Position numbers and translations under genes: made by a program
In this document: piece by piece, positions 44,130 to 52,823 of the stretch
Layout of the letters: each line of letters begins with the position of its first letter
How positions within the stretch are numbered: the first letter of the stretch is position 1
Source of the DNA: an uncultured Ruminiclostridium sp.
GTDB lineage: Bacteria; Bacillota; Clostridia; Oscillospirales; Ruminococcaceae
NCBI GenBank assembly: GCA_947594425.1
Contig: CANQED010000002.1
Span: 188,364 to 252,363, forward strand
Direction: 5' to 3'
Length of the DNA: 64,000 nucleotides
Notes under the pieces: model-generated
Database searches by the model: none
Told to the model about the DNA's origin: nothing
Seen by the model: the letters and a program-made list of their open reading frames with translations, nothing else

Positions 44130-45137
44130 TTACAGCATATGCAGCTTTTTGGTGGCGTAGGCGTTGAGTGACATATCCGCAGTGTTGCCCGCGAGATACT
44201 CATAATAGCCCTGACAGCCTATCATAGCCGCGTTGTCTGTGCATAGTCCCAGCTCAGGGACATAAAAGTTCATACCGTGTGCCTTTGCGGCGGCGGATAT
44301 ATTTTCTCTTAAAGCAGAATTTGCCGCTACCCCGCCCGCAATGGCTATCTTGTCATAGCCGAGCTCTTCTGCCGCCGCGATAAGCTTATCGGTCAGCATA
44401 TTGACGGCAGTCAGCTGAAATGCCGCCGCGAGCGACTCTTTATCGAGCTCTTCTCCCCTTTGTCGGGTGTTGTGTATAAGGTTTATCACTGCGGTTTTCA
44501 GCCCCGAGAAGCTGAAATCGTACTTCTCGCGGGTATTGGGCACGGGCAGGTGATACTTAGTCGGGTCGCCCTTTTTCGCGGCGCGGTCGATATGCACACC
44601 TCCGGGGTAAGGATAGCCCAGCGCCCTAGCAGCCTTGTCAAACGCCTCGCCCGCCGCGTCGTCTACAGTCCTGCCGACAGTGACAAGCTCTGTGTAGCTT
44701 TGTACCCTGACAATATGTGTATGACCGCCCGATACCACAAGGCAGAGGTACGGCGGGGCGAGGTCTTTATGCGTGATATAATTTGCGGCGATGTGCCCCT
44801 TAATATGATGTACGGGTATAAGCGGCTTGTCCGCCGACATAGCGAGCCCCTTAGCAAAGCCTACCCCCACGAGCAAGGCGCCGATAAGCCCCGGGGCGTT
44901 GGTCACCGCCACCGCGTCTATTTCGTCAAGCGTCAAATCAGCCTCAGACAGCGCCTCGTCCACAACGCCGACGATATTCTCGCAATGCCTGCGCGAGGCT
45001 ATCTCGGGGACTACCCCTCCGTACAGCTTGTGCTCGTCTATCTGAGTGGCTATCACCGACGAGAGCACGTTTCTGCCGTCCTCGGTGACTGCCGCCGCTG
45101 TTTCGTCGCAGGAGCTTTCTATAGATAAAATTTTCAT
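44130..45137 (-). CDS. tsaD: tRNA N6-adenosine threonylcarbamoyltransferase
   Basis: The 335-residue ASKHA-fold protein transfers the threonylcarbamoyl group to A37 of tRNAs that read ANN codons. It begins MKILSIESSCDETAAAV; the metal-binding HHIKGHIAAN, SGGHTHIV and the C-terminal GGVAANSALRENI are all present. The start at 45137 is chosen by homology; an extra 22-residue extension in the track-length frame overlaps dacF. The dacF stop and this ATG are separated by one base, so translation is coupled. Confidence 0.96.
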   Translation of the reverse strand: MKILSIESSCDETAAAVTEDGRNVLSSVIATQIDEHKLYGGVVPEIASRRHCENIVGVVDEALSEADLTLDEIDAVAVTNAPGLIGALLVGVGFAKGLAMSADKPLIPVHHIKGHIAANYITHKDLAPPYLCLVVSGGHTHIVRVQSYTELVTVGRTVDDAAGEAFDKAARALGYPYPGGVHIDRAAKKGDPTKYHLPVPNTREKYDFSFSGLKTAVINLIHNTRQRGEELDKESLAAAFQLTAVNMLTDKLIAAAEELGYDKIAIAGGVAANSALRENISAAAKAHGMNFYVPELGLCTDNAAMIGCQGYYEYLAGNTADMSLNAYATKKLHML

Positions 45138-45138
45138 A

Positions 45139-46158
45139 TCATTCTTCGGTATCGGCGGGCTCGAGCCTGTCGCGATAGTCCTTTCTTTCGTCGTACAGCC
45201 CAAAGCCGAGATCCATCAGCTTTAGCGTGTCCTCGTATCTGTATTCTACCCCGCAGCCGAATGCGAGCGTCAGTATCCTCTTTCCGTCAAGCTCGGCAAG
45301 CCCGATAAAGCAAAAGCCCGCCTCGTCGGTATAGCCGGTCTTAAGCCCCACGGTAGTATAATCGGTATACGGGTCCTCGAGCAGCAGGTTGCCGTTATTC
45401 CAGCTGTGAGTATAGCCGTCAAGGTCGTAAACCACCGCGAGCGGCTGACTTGTGATATCCACAATGTCCTTGCACTCTGCCGCCGCAATGGATATCTTAA
45501 GCATATCCGCGCAGGTCGTGACGTGTTCTTCGTCATGATATCCGTCGGGCACGGTAAAATTGGTATTTTCGCACCCGAGCTCCGCCGCATAGTCGTTCAT
45601 TAGGTCGGCAAAGAGCCGCACCGCGTCGCTGTCGGAGATATCGCTGCCGTAGCGCTTTCGCGCGACGTTTACCGCGACGCTGTATGCAGCGTCATTTCCC
45701 GACGGGGCAAGCATAGCGGTAAGCAAGTCGTTGCGCTCGTACTGCTCGCCCTCGCTTATCCACGCCACGCTCGAATCGGGCTCGATAAGCTCTATCTCGG
45801 TGCCGACCGTGTATATGTCGGTCTTTTCGGTATATTTTATAGCGGTAAGAGCGGTCAGCAGCTTAGTAAGTGAGGCGGGATAGATTATCTTGTCCTCGTT
45901 TTTAGAATAAACTATCGCTTTCTCACTCAGGTCATAGCATATCGCCGCCGTGCAGTCTACAAAATCATCGCCGTAGACAGGCTCGGGCTCAGGCAAAGAG
46001 GTCTGCTCGGTCTTAATGACTTGAACAGCCTCGGTCTCGGCGGTCTCGGCCGTGGTATATTGCTCTTTCGGCTTACCGCCGTCAAGAGTAAGGTCTATCT
46101 TGCCGCAGCCCGTAAGCAACAGGGCGAAAAGTGCAGCCGCCGCGATACGCCTTTTCAT
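45139..46158 (-). CDS. dacF: D-alanyl-D-alanine carboxypeptidase (S11, DacF-like lipoprotein)
   Basis: The 339-residue penicillin-binding protein trims the terminal D-Ala from peptidoglycan peptides. It has the three motifs: SxxK (S96-L-T-K99), SGN (153-155) and KTG (LKTGYTDEAGF, about 274). A lipobox (LLLTGC, Cys18) followed by a Glu/Thr-rich linker implies lipid anchoring rather than the usual C-terminal amphipathic helix. The ATG overlaps the stop codon of the preceding membrane protein gene by one base (TAATG). Confidence 0.93.
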   Translation of the reverse strand: MKRRIAAAALFALLLTGCGKIDLTLDGGKPKEQYTTAETAETEAVQVIKTEQTSLPEPEPVYGDDFVDCTAAICYDLSEKAIVYSKNEDKIIYPASLTKLLTALTAIKYTEKTDIYTVGTEIELIEPDSSVAWISEGEQYERNDLLTAMLAPSGNDAAYSVAVNVARKRYGSDISDSDAVRLFADLMNDYAAELGCENTNFTVPDGYHDEEHVTTCADMLKISIAAAECKDIVDITSQPLAVVYDLDGYTHSWNNGNLLLEDPYTDYTTVGLKTGYTDEAGFCFIGLAELDGKRILTLAFGCGVEYRYEDTLKLMDLGFGLYDERKDYRDRLEPADTEE

Positions 46159-46697
46159 TATTCTTCCTCTTGCTCGTCTTCGTCTTTGGGCAAATTAAGC
46201 TGCGCCTTAAGCTTATGCGGTATGCCGTTTGCAATAAGCGACACCGTCCTCTTGTCGGGGGTGAAAAGCAGCATAGTCCTGCCGTGATTTTTGTGGTTGG
46301 CAATAAGATACCACGCGTTTAGCCCCGTGCCGTCTGTCGCGATAACGGTAGCTTGGACATTCTCCCCTTGTGAGCCGTCATATACGCCGAGAGCCTCGGT
46401 GCTGGTAAGCTTTATTGTGATAAGGCGCTTTCTTTTGCGCTTTCCTGTTATTTTATCGATATCGAGGTCCTCGTTTGTGACTATATATTCATATTCGCAG
46501 CTAAGTCCAGTAAGCAGCCATACCATACCGAATATGATGCCCACCGATATAAACGTCAGCACCATAAAATTAGTCAAAAACGACAGCGTCATAAATCCCG
46601 CCGCAAGCACAAGTCCGCCCGCAGCTATGCCGACCCTCTTTAATATATCCGCTGTAGTGGTCTGCTTTCTTACAAGCTGTTCTCCAAAGCTGTCCAT
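46158..46697 (-). CDS. Membrane protein with two helices and a PH-like domain (function unknown)
   Basis: The 179-residue protein has a short polar N-terminus, two membrane helices (about 22-65) and a soluble C-terminal part (EYIVTNEDLDIDKITGKRKRKRLITI and RTMLLFTPDKRTVSLIAN). That part resembles bacterial PH-like (bPH) membrane domains and ends in an acidic tail. I cannot assign a function. It is the first gene of the operon with dacF, tsaD and the lipoprotein gene, with its own promoter and AAGGAG site. Confidence 0.8.
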   Translation of the reverse strand: MDSFGEQLVRKQTTTADILKRVGIAAGGLVLAAGFMTLSFLTNFMVLTFISVGIIFGMVWLLTGLSCEYEYIVTNEDLDIDKITGKRKRKRLITIKLTSTEALGVYDGSQGENVQATVIATDGTGLNAWYLIANHKNHGRTMLLFTPDKRTVSLIANGIPHKLKAQLNLPKDEDEQEEE

Positions 46698-46732
46698 ATC
46701 CTATCTCCTTAAACTAAATTATGTACTTAATT

Positions 46733-46761
46733 ATTGTAGCATAATCCTTTCGGTTTTGCAA
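46733..46761 (-). promoter_or_regulatory. Promoter of the dacF-tsaD operon
   Basis: On the minus strand TTGCAA (46761-46756) and TACAAT (46738-46733) are spaced by 17 bases, about 36 bases before the start codon at 46697. Confidence 0.6.
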
Positions 46762-46792
46762 GTCTTTTTGGCAAAAAGCCGTCAGCCGCTAC

Positions 46793-46824
46793 GGGTAACC
46801 TTTCTGAAAAACGCGCATAAACTA
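46793..46824 (+). promoter_or_regulatory. Possible mother-cell sigma (E/K-type) promoter of cotJ
   Basis: CATAAACTA (46816-46824) agrees with the -10 pattern of sigma-E/K promoters. An AAC lies about 15 bases upstream. B. subtilis cotJ is transcribed by sigma E. No vegetative promoter was seen between the divergent genes for this direction. Confidence 0.35.
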
Positions 46825-46872
46825 AAGAAATCGGCGATTTCGACGAAAACCGATAAACGAAAGGAGCATTTT

Positions 46873-47055
46873 ATGTCACAGGAAAATTGCTGCCGCGGCG
46901 AAACGGTCAAGATGTGCCTCGGCTACGGTTATGTGCCTTTTCAGCAGCTCGGAAAGCTGTACTCGCCCGAGGCGGCTTTGAAAAACGGCACGGTATTTCC
47001 CGAGCTAAACCTTACTATCGAAGAATACGAAAGGGGTCTTTATAATGGCAGGTAG
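46873..47055 (+). CDS. cotJA: Spore coat-associated protein CotJA
   Basis: The 60-residue protein shows the CotJA core: YVPFQQLGKLYSPEAALKNGTVFPEL. It is small, without signal peptide, and begins 6 bases after AAAGGAG. It is the first gene of the cotJ operon and overlaps cotJB by 11 bases. In sporulating Bacilli and Clostridia, CotJA is needed to put CotJC into the coat. Its presence shows spore-former ancestry. Confidence 0.92.
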   Translation: MSQENCCRGETVKMCLGYGYVPFQQLGKLYSPEAALKNGTVFPELNLTIEEYERGLYNGR

Positions 47056-47296
47056 TATGACTCCGCAATGCGCAAAGCTTATGCAGCAGCTTGCGGCGGC
47101 GGACTTTTTCGCCATAGATATGAAGCTGTACCTCGACACCCATCCCGACGACGTAAAGGCGCTCGAGATATACCGCGAGGCGGTAAAGCAGGCTAAAGCG
47201 TGCAAAAAGGCGTTTGAGGCGTCCTGCTATCCGCTTTGCGCCGAGAGCGCGGGAGAGGGCTGCACCTGGAACTGGCTCAACGGGCTTTGGCCGTAA
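47045..47296 (+). CDS. cotJB: Spore coat protein CotJB
   Basis: The 83-residue protein matches the CotJB domain: a helical start (LMQQLAAADFFAIDMKLYLDTHPDD), a basic central helix, YPLCAES and a Trp-rich end (WNWLNGLWP). The start overlaps cotJA by 11 bases, so translation is coupled. It is followed after 9 bases by a shortened cotJC. Confidence 0.92.
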   Translation: MAGSMTPQCAKLMQQLAAADFFAIDMKLYLDTHPDDVKALEIYREAVKQAKACKKAFEASCYPLCAESAGEGCTWNWLNGLWP

Positions 47297-47305
47297 GGAG
47301 GAACT

Positions 47306-47521
47306 ATGTTTATATTTGAGAAAAGACTTGAATTTCCCGTCGTTATACGCAATAAGAACCCTAAGCTCGCAAGCTATATCCTGTCGCAGTACGGCGGTCC
47401 CGACGGCGAGCTTGCCGCAAGCCTGAGATACCTCTCTCAGCGCTTTGCACAGACGGATAAGAGAGCCGTGGCACTGCTGACGGATATAGGGATATACGTG
47501 ACGGAAATGTTCCGCATTTAA
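47306..47521 (+). pseudogene. cotJC: Truncated CotJC (manganese-catalase family) stub
   Basis: The 71-residue frame begins exactly like CotJC (MFIFEKRLEFPVVIRNKNPKLASYI, then QYGGPDGELAASLRYLSQRF and ALLTDIG). It loses similarity where the family continues with the metal-binding TEE-x-x-H segment, and ends in YVTEMFRI. Full proteins have about 190 residues. The four-helix ferritin-like core and nearly all Mn ligands are missing, and I see no continuation in another frame before the terminator at 47539. It starts after AAGGAGG. It is probably a degraded gene, although the short product may still be made as a coat scaffold. Confidence 0.8.
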
Positions 47522-47538
47522 GTATTTGGCATAAAATT

Positions 47539-47560
47539 ATCCGAGGAGCAAGCCTCGGAT
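47539..47560. terminator. Bidirectional terminator between cotJ and the capsule cluster
   Basis: ATCCGAGG-N6-CCTCGGAT forms an 8-base stem with AT-rich flanks on both strands, between the convergent cotJC stub and manC. Confidence 0.75.
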
Positions 47561-47577
47561 ATTTGTTATTTAATGTA

Positions 47578-48867
47578 TTAAACCTCTACCTGCACTTCTA
47601 AAATCACCGTATCCTCCGCGGCAGTAAGCGAGTGAGCTATACCCTTGTCTATCGTGTATGTATCCCCCGGGAAAGCGTCGTGATTGCGGCCGTTTATCCG
47701 TATCACAGCCTTACCGCTGAGGACTGTCCATACGGTGCGGTTTGCGGTGTGGGTCTTTTCTTTTATCTCGCTGTTTTTCTTTACGGTTTTCTTTTTGGTG
47801 ACGGCTTTGTTTCCCACTTCGTCCACCGAGACATTAAGCACGGTATAGTCGCCCCACTCGCGTTCCTCATACATCGGACGAATATCCATATTCTCGACAT
47901 ATTTCTTTATAAATGAGCTTTGCTCCTTGTCCGCGACAAGTATGCCGTCGGGTCCCGCCGCGACGATCATATTATGCGCGCCCATTACTACGATAGGTAT
48001 CTCGAGCTCGTTTACTATATGGGTGTTGGTGCAGTCGTCGCTCGCTATAGCAAAGCCGTACAGAGGGTCCATGACCTCGGTGATTGTGTTCCATGTGCCG
48101 AGATCCTTCCATTCGCCGTCATATGGGATAACGGCCACGCTGTCCGCTTTTTCAAGCACGGCGTAGTCAAAGCTGTTCTTTTCAAAGGAAGAATAGCTGT
48201 TTAGGACATCCGCATAGCTTTGCGACGGGACGATTTTCCTAACTATATCAAGCATATATGACAGCTTGAAAGAAAATACTCCGCAATTCCACAGCCCGCC
48301 CATCTCGATAAATTTTTGCGCGGCAGCGGAATTGGGCTTTTCTTTAAACTGCGATACGGGAGAGGGCTCGGCGTCGGTACTCTCGGGGATTATGTAGCCG
48401 TATTTTTCGGAGGGGTATGTAGGTTTTACTCCCATAAGGACAATGTCCGCGGCGGCTGACTGTACAGCCTTGTCGAGCTTTATCAGTGTGCGAAAATATT
48501 CGCTGTCAACATACGGGTCGACGGGCAGGACGATAACGGTCTCGTCGGGGTCGCAGTGTCTTTCGTAATAGAGATACGCCGCCGCGAGCGATATCGCGGG
48601 AAAAGTGTTGCGGCGCTGAGGCTCTACGATTATCGACACCTTAGAGCCGAGCTGATTTTTTATCGCCTCGACCTGCGTCGCGCTGGTGGCGACAGAAATG
48701 TCTGCGTCGGGGACGGCGGAGGCTATCTGCTCGTACACGCGGCGGACCATCGAGTCGACCTCGCCGTTTTCGGTCTTTATCAGCTTGAGGAACTGCTTAG
48801 AGCGCACCTCGTTTGAAAGCGGCCAGAGGCGCTTGCCGGAGCCGCCGGAGAGTAAAATTATTTGCAT
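47578..48867 (-). CDS. manC: Mannose-1-phosphate guanylyltransferase
   Basis: The 429-residue protein makes GDP-mannose, the precursor for the Gmd pathway further up the cluster. The nucleotidyltransferase domain starts IILLSGGSGKRLWPLS with RSKQFLKL, and continues with PVDPYVDSEYF and FKEKPNSAAAQKF. The C-terminal 100 residues form a cupin half (WTVLSGKAVIRINGRNHDAFPGDTYTI), as in the mannose-6-phosphate isomerase type II fusion, but shorter than in full bifunctional enzymes, so isomerase activity is doubtful. It is the promoter-distal gene of the cluster. Confidence 0.93.
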   Translation of the reverse strand: MQIILLSGGSGKRLWPLSNEVRSKQFLKLIKTENGEVDSMVRRVYEQIASAVPDADISVATSATQVEAIKNQLGSKVSIIVEPQRRNTFPAISLAAAYLYYERHCDPDETVIVLPVDPYVDSEYFRTLIKLDKAVQSAAADIVLMGVKPTYPSEKYGYIIPESTDAEPSPVSQFKEKPNSAAAQKFIEMGGLWNCGVFSFKLSYMLDIVRKIVPSQSYADVLNSYSSFEKNSFDYAVLEKADSVAVIPYDGEWKDLGTWNTITEVMDPLYGFAIASDDCTNTHIVNELEIPIVVMGAHNMIVAAGPDGILVADKEQSSFIKKYVENMDIRPMYEEREWGDYTVLNVSVDEVGNKAVTKKKTVKKNSEIKEKTHTANRTVWTVLSGKAVIRINGRNHDAFPGDTYTIDKGIAHSLTAAEDTVILEVQVEV

Positions 48868-48952
48868 TTTTTATTCCTTTTCTTTAGGTGACAAATAGGT
48901 CTATAATTTTACAGCATTATTTTTTATGAATAGATATGTATTCCTCGGGTGC

Positions 48953-49831
48953 TTAATTCAACAGTTTTTCAAGACTTTGATAAATGTATTTAGCTGTTAA
49001 TTGGTTATACATATCATTTTCCTGTTTAGATCCGTATTTTCTTAATATCTCTCGATTTACGCCGACGCAGGAAATCTGAATTGGCTTGTTCTCGAATGTC
49101 TTATATATTTCATATGTTAATGTTCCCTCATAGTGCGGCTCACATAAAAGGATCTTTCCGCCGTTATAGTGATTTTTAAGCGTTTCATGGTCAAAAGGCA
49201 ACAGTGTAGTATAATATAAAATACTTACGTCTTCATTTTCACAAGTCTCAAGGACAATATCCAATGTTGTTGATACAGCTATCACTGTGGCTTTACTGCC
49301 TGCTTTGATAACTGTCGCCTTTCCGAAGCTTACCTCAACATTCGTTTTATTAACATGATCGCTCAGGCGATAATATGTCGGATGAGCATCCCGCCGTGTC
49401 TGCTCAAAAAGCTTGGTAAACTCAGGCGCTGTACCGGGAGTTATAAATTCAAAGCCTGGAATCATAGAAATAGTCCCTATATCTTCAGGACAATAGTGCG
49501 AATATCCAAGCGTAGCAAAATCATACGAGGCTCCTGTTGTGATAAAATTACCTTGTAATTTCTGATAAGCAAAATCAAGCTTCAACTGCTCCATAGCACG
49601 ATTTACTATGAAAGGAGAAATGCCGTAAATTGTGGGTATGATCCCGCCAAGTGACATGCCGGCAGCAAGGCTTACCATTCCATCCTCAAAAATTCCTATA
49701 TTCATGGCACGATCGGGGTAATCGTTCAATATATCCCTAAAAGCCCAAACACCAATGTCCACTAAAAATAAAGACGTGTCGCTTTCGTTTTTGATCATAT
49801 CGCTCACTGCTTTAATCATCGCTTTTCTCAA
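48953..49831 (-). CDS. Split transketolase, C-terminal (pyrimidine-binding) subunit
   Basis: The 292-residue protein covers the transketolase pyrimidine-binding and C-terminal domains. The Glu that activates thiamine diphosphate is in NIGIFEDGMVSLAAGMSLGG, and TYGISPF-like and STTLDIVLE segments follow. It overlaps the N-terminal subunit gene by 20 bases, so the two form one alpha2-beta2-type enzyme that transfers a two-carbon ketol unit or a related acyl anion. In this capsule context it is unlikely to serve only central metabolism. The base composition is visibly more AT-rich than in the flanking genes. Confidence 0.9.
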   Translation of the reverse strand: MRKAMIKAVSDMIKNESDTSLFLVDIGVWAFRDILNDYPDRAMNIGIFEDGMVSLAAGMSLGGIIPTIYGISPFIVNRAMEQLKLDFAYQKLQGNFITTGASYDFATLGYSHYCPEDIGTISMIPGFEFITPGTAPEFTKLFEQTRRDAHPTYYRLSDHVNKTNVEVSFGKATVIKAGSKATVIAVSTTLDIVLETCENEDVSILYYTTLLPFDHETLKNHYNGGKILLCEPHYEGTLTYEIYKTFENKPIQISCVGVNREILRKYGSKQENDMYNQLTAKYIYQSLEKLLN

Positions 49832-50621
49832 AGGTTTCTACCTCCTTTTTAAGCATTTCAAGTTCATCACTGTCCGGCGATCTGTGAAACCACGAATTGT
49901 CAGTCATAAGTGTTTGGGAACCGTATCCTCTGATTGTATGAGCAATTACTGCCTGAGGCTTTCCGGAAATTCCCCTGCATTTGTTCAATGTGCTTTTAAG
50001 GTCGTCAACATTATGACCATCTGCTTCAAATACAGCAAAGCCGAACGCCGACAGTTTATCTTTGAGCGGTGACAAATCCAGCATTTTTCCTATTGAATCA
50101 TTGTCATCAATTATAAGCGTGATATTTTCGAGCATGCGTCCTCCGGCAAACGCACACGCTTCCCACATACTTCCCTCGTTCATTTCACCGTCGCCGGCAA
50201 GCACATATATATGATTGCCGCCGTTCTTTTTGATTTTGCAGGCATAAGCAAGACCAACCGCCATTGGGAAACCGTGTCCTAAGGATCCGGCAGAATTTTC
50301 TATTCCGCCATCCGGGAATTTTGTCCTGTCCAACTGCATGCTGAATCTGCTGCCGAATTTGCAGAATGTATTAAGCTCCTCGTTTAAGAAAAGCCCCTTT
50401 TCTTCAAGCACAGCAGAAAGCGCAAGGCTCGACTGCCCTTTGCTGAGAATAAAGTAATCACGATTAGGTGACTTTGCATTTTCCACAGACCAGTTCATTA
50501 CGCCGTTATAAAGCGTATAGAGTATCTCAATTGAGGAAAAGCAGCTTTGAAGGTTGCCGTCTTGACCCAAATGGGATATTTCAAGAAGACGGGTGCGAAT
50601 CGATTTAATTATATTGTTCAT
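49812..50621 (-). CDS. Split transketolase, N-terminal (thiamine diphosphate-binding) subunit
   Basis: The 269-residue protein has the thiamine diphosphate motif GDGEMNEGSMWEAC ending IDDNDSIG, and the substrate-side SAGSLGHGFPMAVG. Such split transketolases occur in many bacteria, often in secondary or surface-sugar clusters. It lies directly after the alcohol dehydrogenase gene (16-base gap). Together with the aldolase and dehydrogenase it makes a four-gene block, 48953-52823, of distinct AT-rich composition inside the sugar cluster. Confidence 0.9.
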   Translation of the reverse strand: MNNIIKSIRTRLLEISHLGQDGNLQSCFSSIEILYTLYNGVMNWSVENAKSPNRDYFILSKGQSSLALSAVLEEKGLFLNEELNTFCKFGSRFSMQLDRTKFPDGGIENSAGSLGHGFPMAVGLAYACKIKKNGGNHIYVLAGDGEMNEGSMWEACAFAGGRMLENITLIIDDNDSIGKMLDLSPLKDKLSAFGFAVFEADGHNVDDLKSTLNKCRGISGKPQAVIAHTIRGYGSQTLMTDNSWFHRSPDSDELEMLKKEVETFEKSDD

Positions 50622-50637
50622 TTCATGCCTCTCTGAC

Positions 50638-51804
50638 TTACATACACATTTTCAATATATTTATTATATCTTGCGGCACAAGTTCTTTTATTCCGCCTAT
50701 TGATCCTCCCCAGCATACATTTTCAGCAATTTCTTCAAACGCATCCTCGGTAATACCTATTTCGCTGAGCTTAGAGTTCAAGCCAAGCATTTCATACAGA
50801 AATTCTTCTAATTTTTTTATTGTCAATTCAGCACACTCTATATTGTTCGCAGAATCAATATCGAATACTGCTCTGCCGAACTGTGCAAATAAACATGCAT
50901 TTTCACTATTCAGGACATATTTCATCCATTTCGGAAGAATTATTGCCATGCCAAGACCGTGGTTAACATCATAATATGCAGATATTTCATGCTCGATTAT
51001 ATGGCATACTGCTGGTTGGCGAATACCGTTTTTTAAAATTCCATTAAGAGCCCATGTGGACGCCCACATAAGATTTGCCCTTGCAGTGTAATTGTTGGGC
51101 TCCCTTAAAGCAATATAGCCGTATCTTATTATGATTTTACTAATTGATTCCATAACCACGCAAAGCATATCCATTCTGTCGCCCGGCATAAAATATGCTG
51201 TATCTAAAACGTGAGAAAGCATATCCGCACATCCACAAGCGGTTTGGAAAGTTGATACAGAAAATGTAAGAACAGGATCCATAAAAGATACTTTAGGATA
51301 TAATAAATCATTAGAATAGCCACGTTTTATTTTTAGGCTTTCATTACTTATAACACAACTGTTGTTCATTTCAGTTCCGGTTCCAGCAACAGTTACAACT
51401 GTAATTAAAGGGATCGCTTCGTGTGGCGGTGTTTTTTTAGTTATTATATCCCAACATCCACAATCTTCGTTTGCAGTTACCGAAATAGCTTTAGCGCAAT
51501 CTATAACAGAACCGCCCCCTACAGCTAAAATAACATCAATGCCATTTTCTTTACAGATCTTCGCGCCATAATCCACCTTAGTATGTCTCGGATTAGACGC
51601 TACGCCGTTCAATTCAAATATTTCTGCGTTTTGACGTTTTAGACTGTCAATTATTTCATCATATAATCCTATTTTTTTTATTGACTCTTCACCGTAAACA
51701 AGGAGAATTTTATTACCATAAGATGATACAATTGACGAAAGCTGTTTTCGGCTTTCGGAACCAAATAATATTTTCGTTGGTATATTAAGTACAAAATTAT
51801 ACAT
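50638..51804 (-). CDS. Iron-containing alcohol dehydrogenase
   Basis: The 388-residue protein belongs to the group-III dehydrogenases. It begins NIPTKILFGSE and shows the nucleotide loop GGGSVIDCAKAIS, VAGTGTEMNNSCV, and metal ligands in CGCADMLSHVLD and HIIEHEISAYYDVNHGLGMAI. It resembles the BdhA/YqhD aldehyde reductases, so it probably reduces a small or sugar-derived aldehyde. It lies 2 bases after the aldolase gene, suggesting that it handles the aldolase product or protects the substrate of the transketolase. Confidence 0.9.
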   Translation of the reverse strand: MYNFVLNIPTKILFGSESRKQLSSIVSSYGNKILLVYGEESIKKIGLYDEIIDSLKRQNAEIFELNGVASNPRHTKVDYGAKICKENGIDVILAVGGGSVIDCAKAISVTANEDCGCWDIITKKTPPHEAIPLITVVTVAGTGTEMNNSCVISNESLKIKRGYSNDLLYPKVSFMDPVLTFSVSTFQTACGCADMLSHVLDTAYFMPGDRMDMLCVVMESISKIIIRYGYIALREPNNYTARANLMWASTWALNGILKNGIRQPAVCHIIEHEISAYYDVNHGLGMAIILPKWMKYVLNSENACLFAQFGRAVFDIDSANNIECAELTIKKLEEFLYEMLGLNSKLSEIGITEDAFEEIAENVCWGGSIGGIKELVPQDIINILKMCM

Positions 51805-51806
51805 AT

Positions 51807-52823
51807 TTACACTCCATCCCCTTTATCTTCAATTATTTTATCTGCCACATCTTTAAACAACGTGTATCTTTTATCATCTGGTATTTTTTCAAGAATAGAT
51901 TTTATTTGATGAAAATCAGTTATGCCTTTTCTTGACAAATACCAAACATAAGCGGGATTAGTTTCATATTTTGAAACTAAAAATTGTTCCGGAAGATAGC
52001 CCCAATCAAATTGCTTTCTAAGATCGGCAAACCAATCGGTATATAATCTCCAAACTACATCTTCATCATATTTTTCGCCGCTTTTATTAAGATAGTGCAT
52101 TAAAATTTCCGTATGCGCATTTCCCGCTCCTCTGCCCATACCATAAATAGAACCGTCAACAATGATGTTTCTGTCTAACGCTTCGCTAATAAAAGTAATG
52201 GCGTTAGCGTCAGCCATTTGTAAATTATTGTGAGCATGTATCCCGAAAAGGATCTCTTTGTCCAATGTATCATCTACTACATGATAGAGTTTTTTAATAT
52301 TCTCCGGGTAAAGCGACCCAAAGCTGTCAACTATGTAAAACGCATACGGTCTTATCTTGTTTATCTCCTTAACGAGTGAAACCAGTTCACTGTCAGAATA
52401 CTGGAAGGTTGCCATTGTCTGTGCAAACACCTTATAGCCCTTTTCGATAAGGCTGCTCATGTGTTCCAGCGCTTCACGGACGTCCGCTTTAAAAAACGCA
52501 TATCTAATTGCGTCTACACTTTTTTCAACGTTATAATCGCAAACAGTCATCTTTTTATATTCTGTTCCCGTCATCATTACGGTAAACTTAGATTTACAGT
52601 CTTTCAGCTTATTCGGAACAGGAATTTCTTCAAGGCTTCTAAACTTTGTCTTAAAATGGTCGGCATTGTGAGAGCCCATGATCCCAAGCTCTATAAAATC
52701 AACGTTTGCCAACTGTAAATCTTCCGACACGGCATTATAAATATCACGAGAAAATTCCCAGTCGTTTATGTATCCGCCGTCTCGCAGCGTACAATCAAGA
52801 AGATAAATTCTGCGATCGCTCAT
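51807..52823 (-). CDS. DRE-TIM-type aldolase (HMGL-like family)
   Basis: The 338-residue protein opens with YLLDCTLRDGGYINDWEF, the divalent-metal and base motif of 4-hydroxy-2-oxovalerate aldolase, HMG-CoA lyase and related enzymes. FGIHAHNNLQMADANA supplies the second metal-binding part. It may split or join a 2-oxo acid and an aldehyde. Homologues are known from surface-polysaccharide clusters, where the substrate is not settled. Its ATG overlaps the stop of the preceding reductase gene by 4 bases, so it is coupled to GDP-sugar synthesis. Confidence 0.87.
   Translation of the reverse strand: MSDRRIYLLDCTLRDGGYINDWEFSRDIYNAVSEDLQLANVDFIELGIMGSHNADHFKTKFRSLEEIPVPNKLKDCKSKFTVMMTGTEYKKMTVCDYNVEKSVDAIRYAFFKADVREALEHMSSLIEKGYKVFAQTMATFQYSDSELVSLVKEINKIRPYAFYIVDSFGSLYPENIKKLYHVVDDTLDKEILFGIHAHNNLQMADANAITFISEALDRNIIVDGSIYGMGRGAGNAHTEILMHYLNKSGEKYDEDVVWRLYTDWFADLRKQFDWGYLPEQFLVSKYETNPAYVWYLSRKGITDFHQIKSILEKIPDDKRYTLFKDVADKIIEDKGDGV

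Noticed and set aside
46291-46872. 5' part of a 254-codon plus-strand frame ending in cotJA
   Set aside because: Only the last 60 codons are CotJA with a good ribosome binding site; the rest is antisense to the membrane protein gene.
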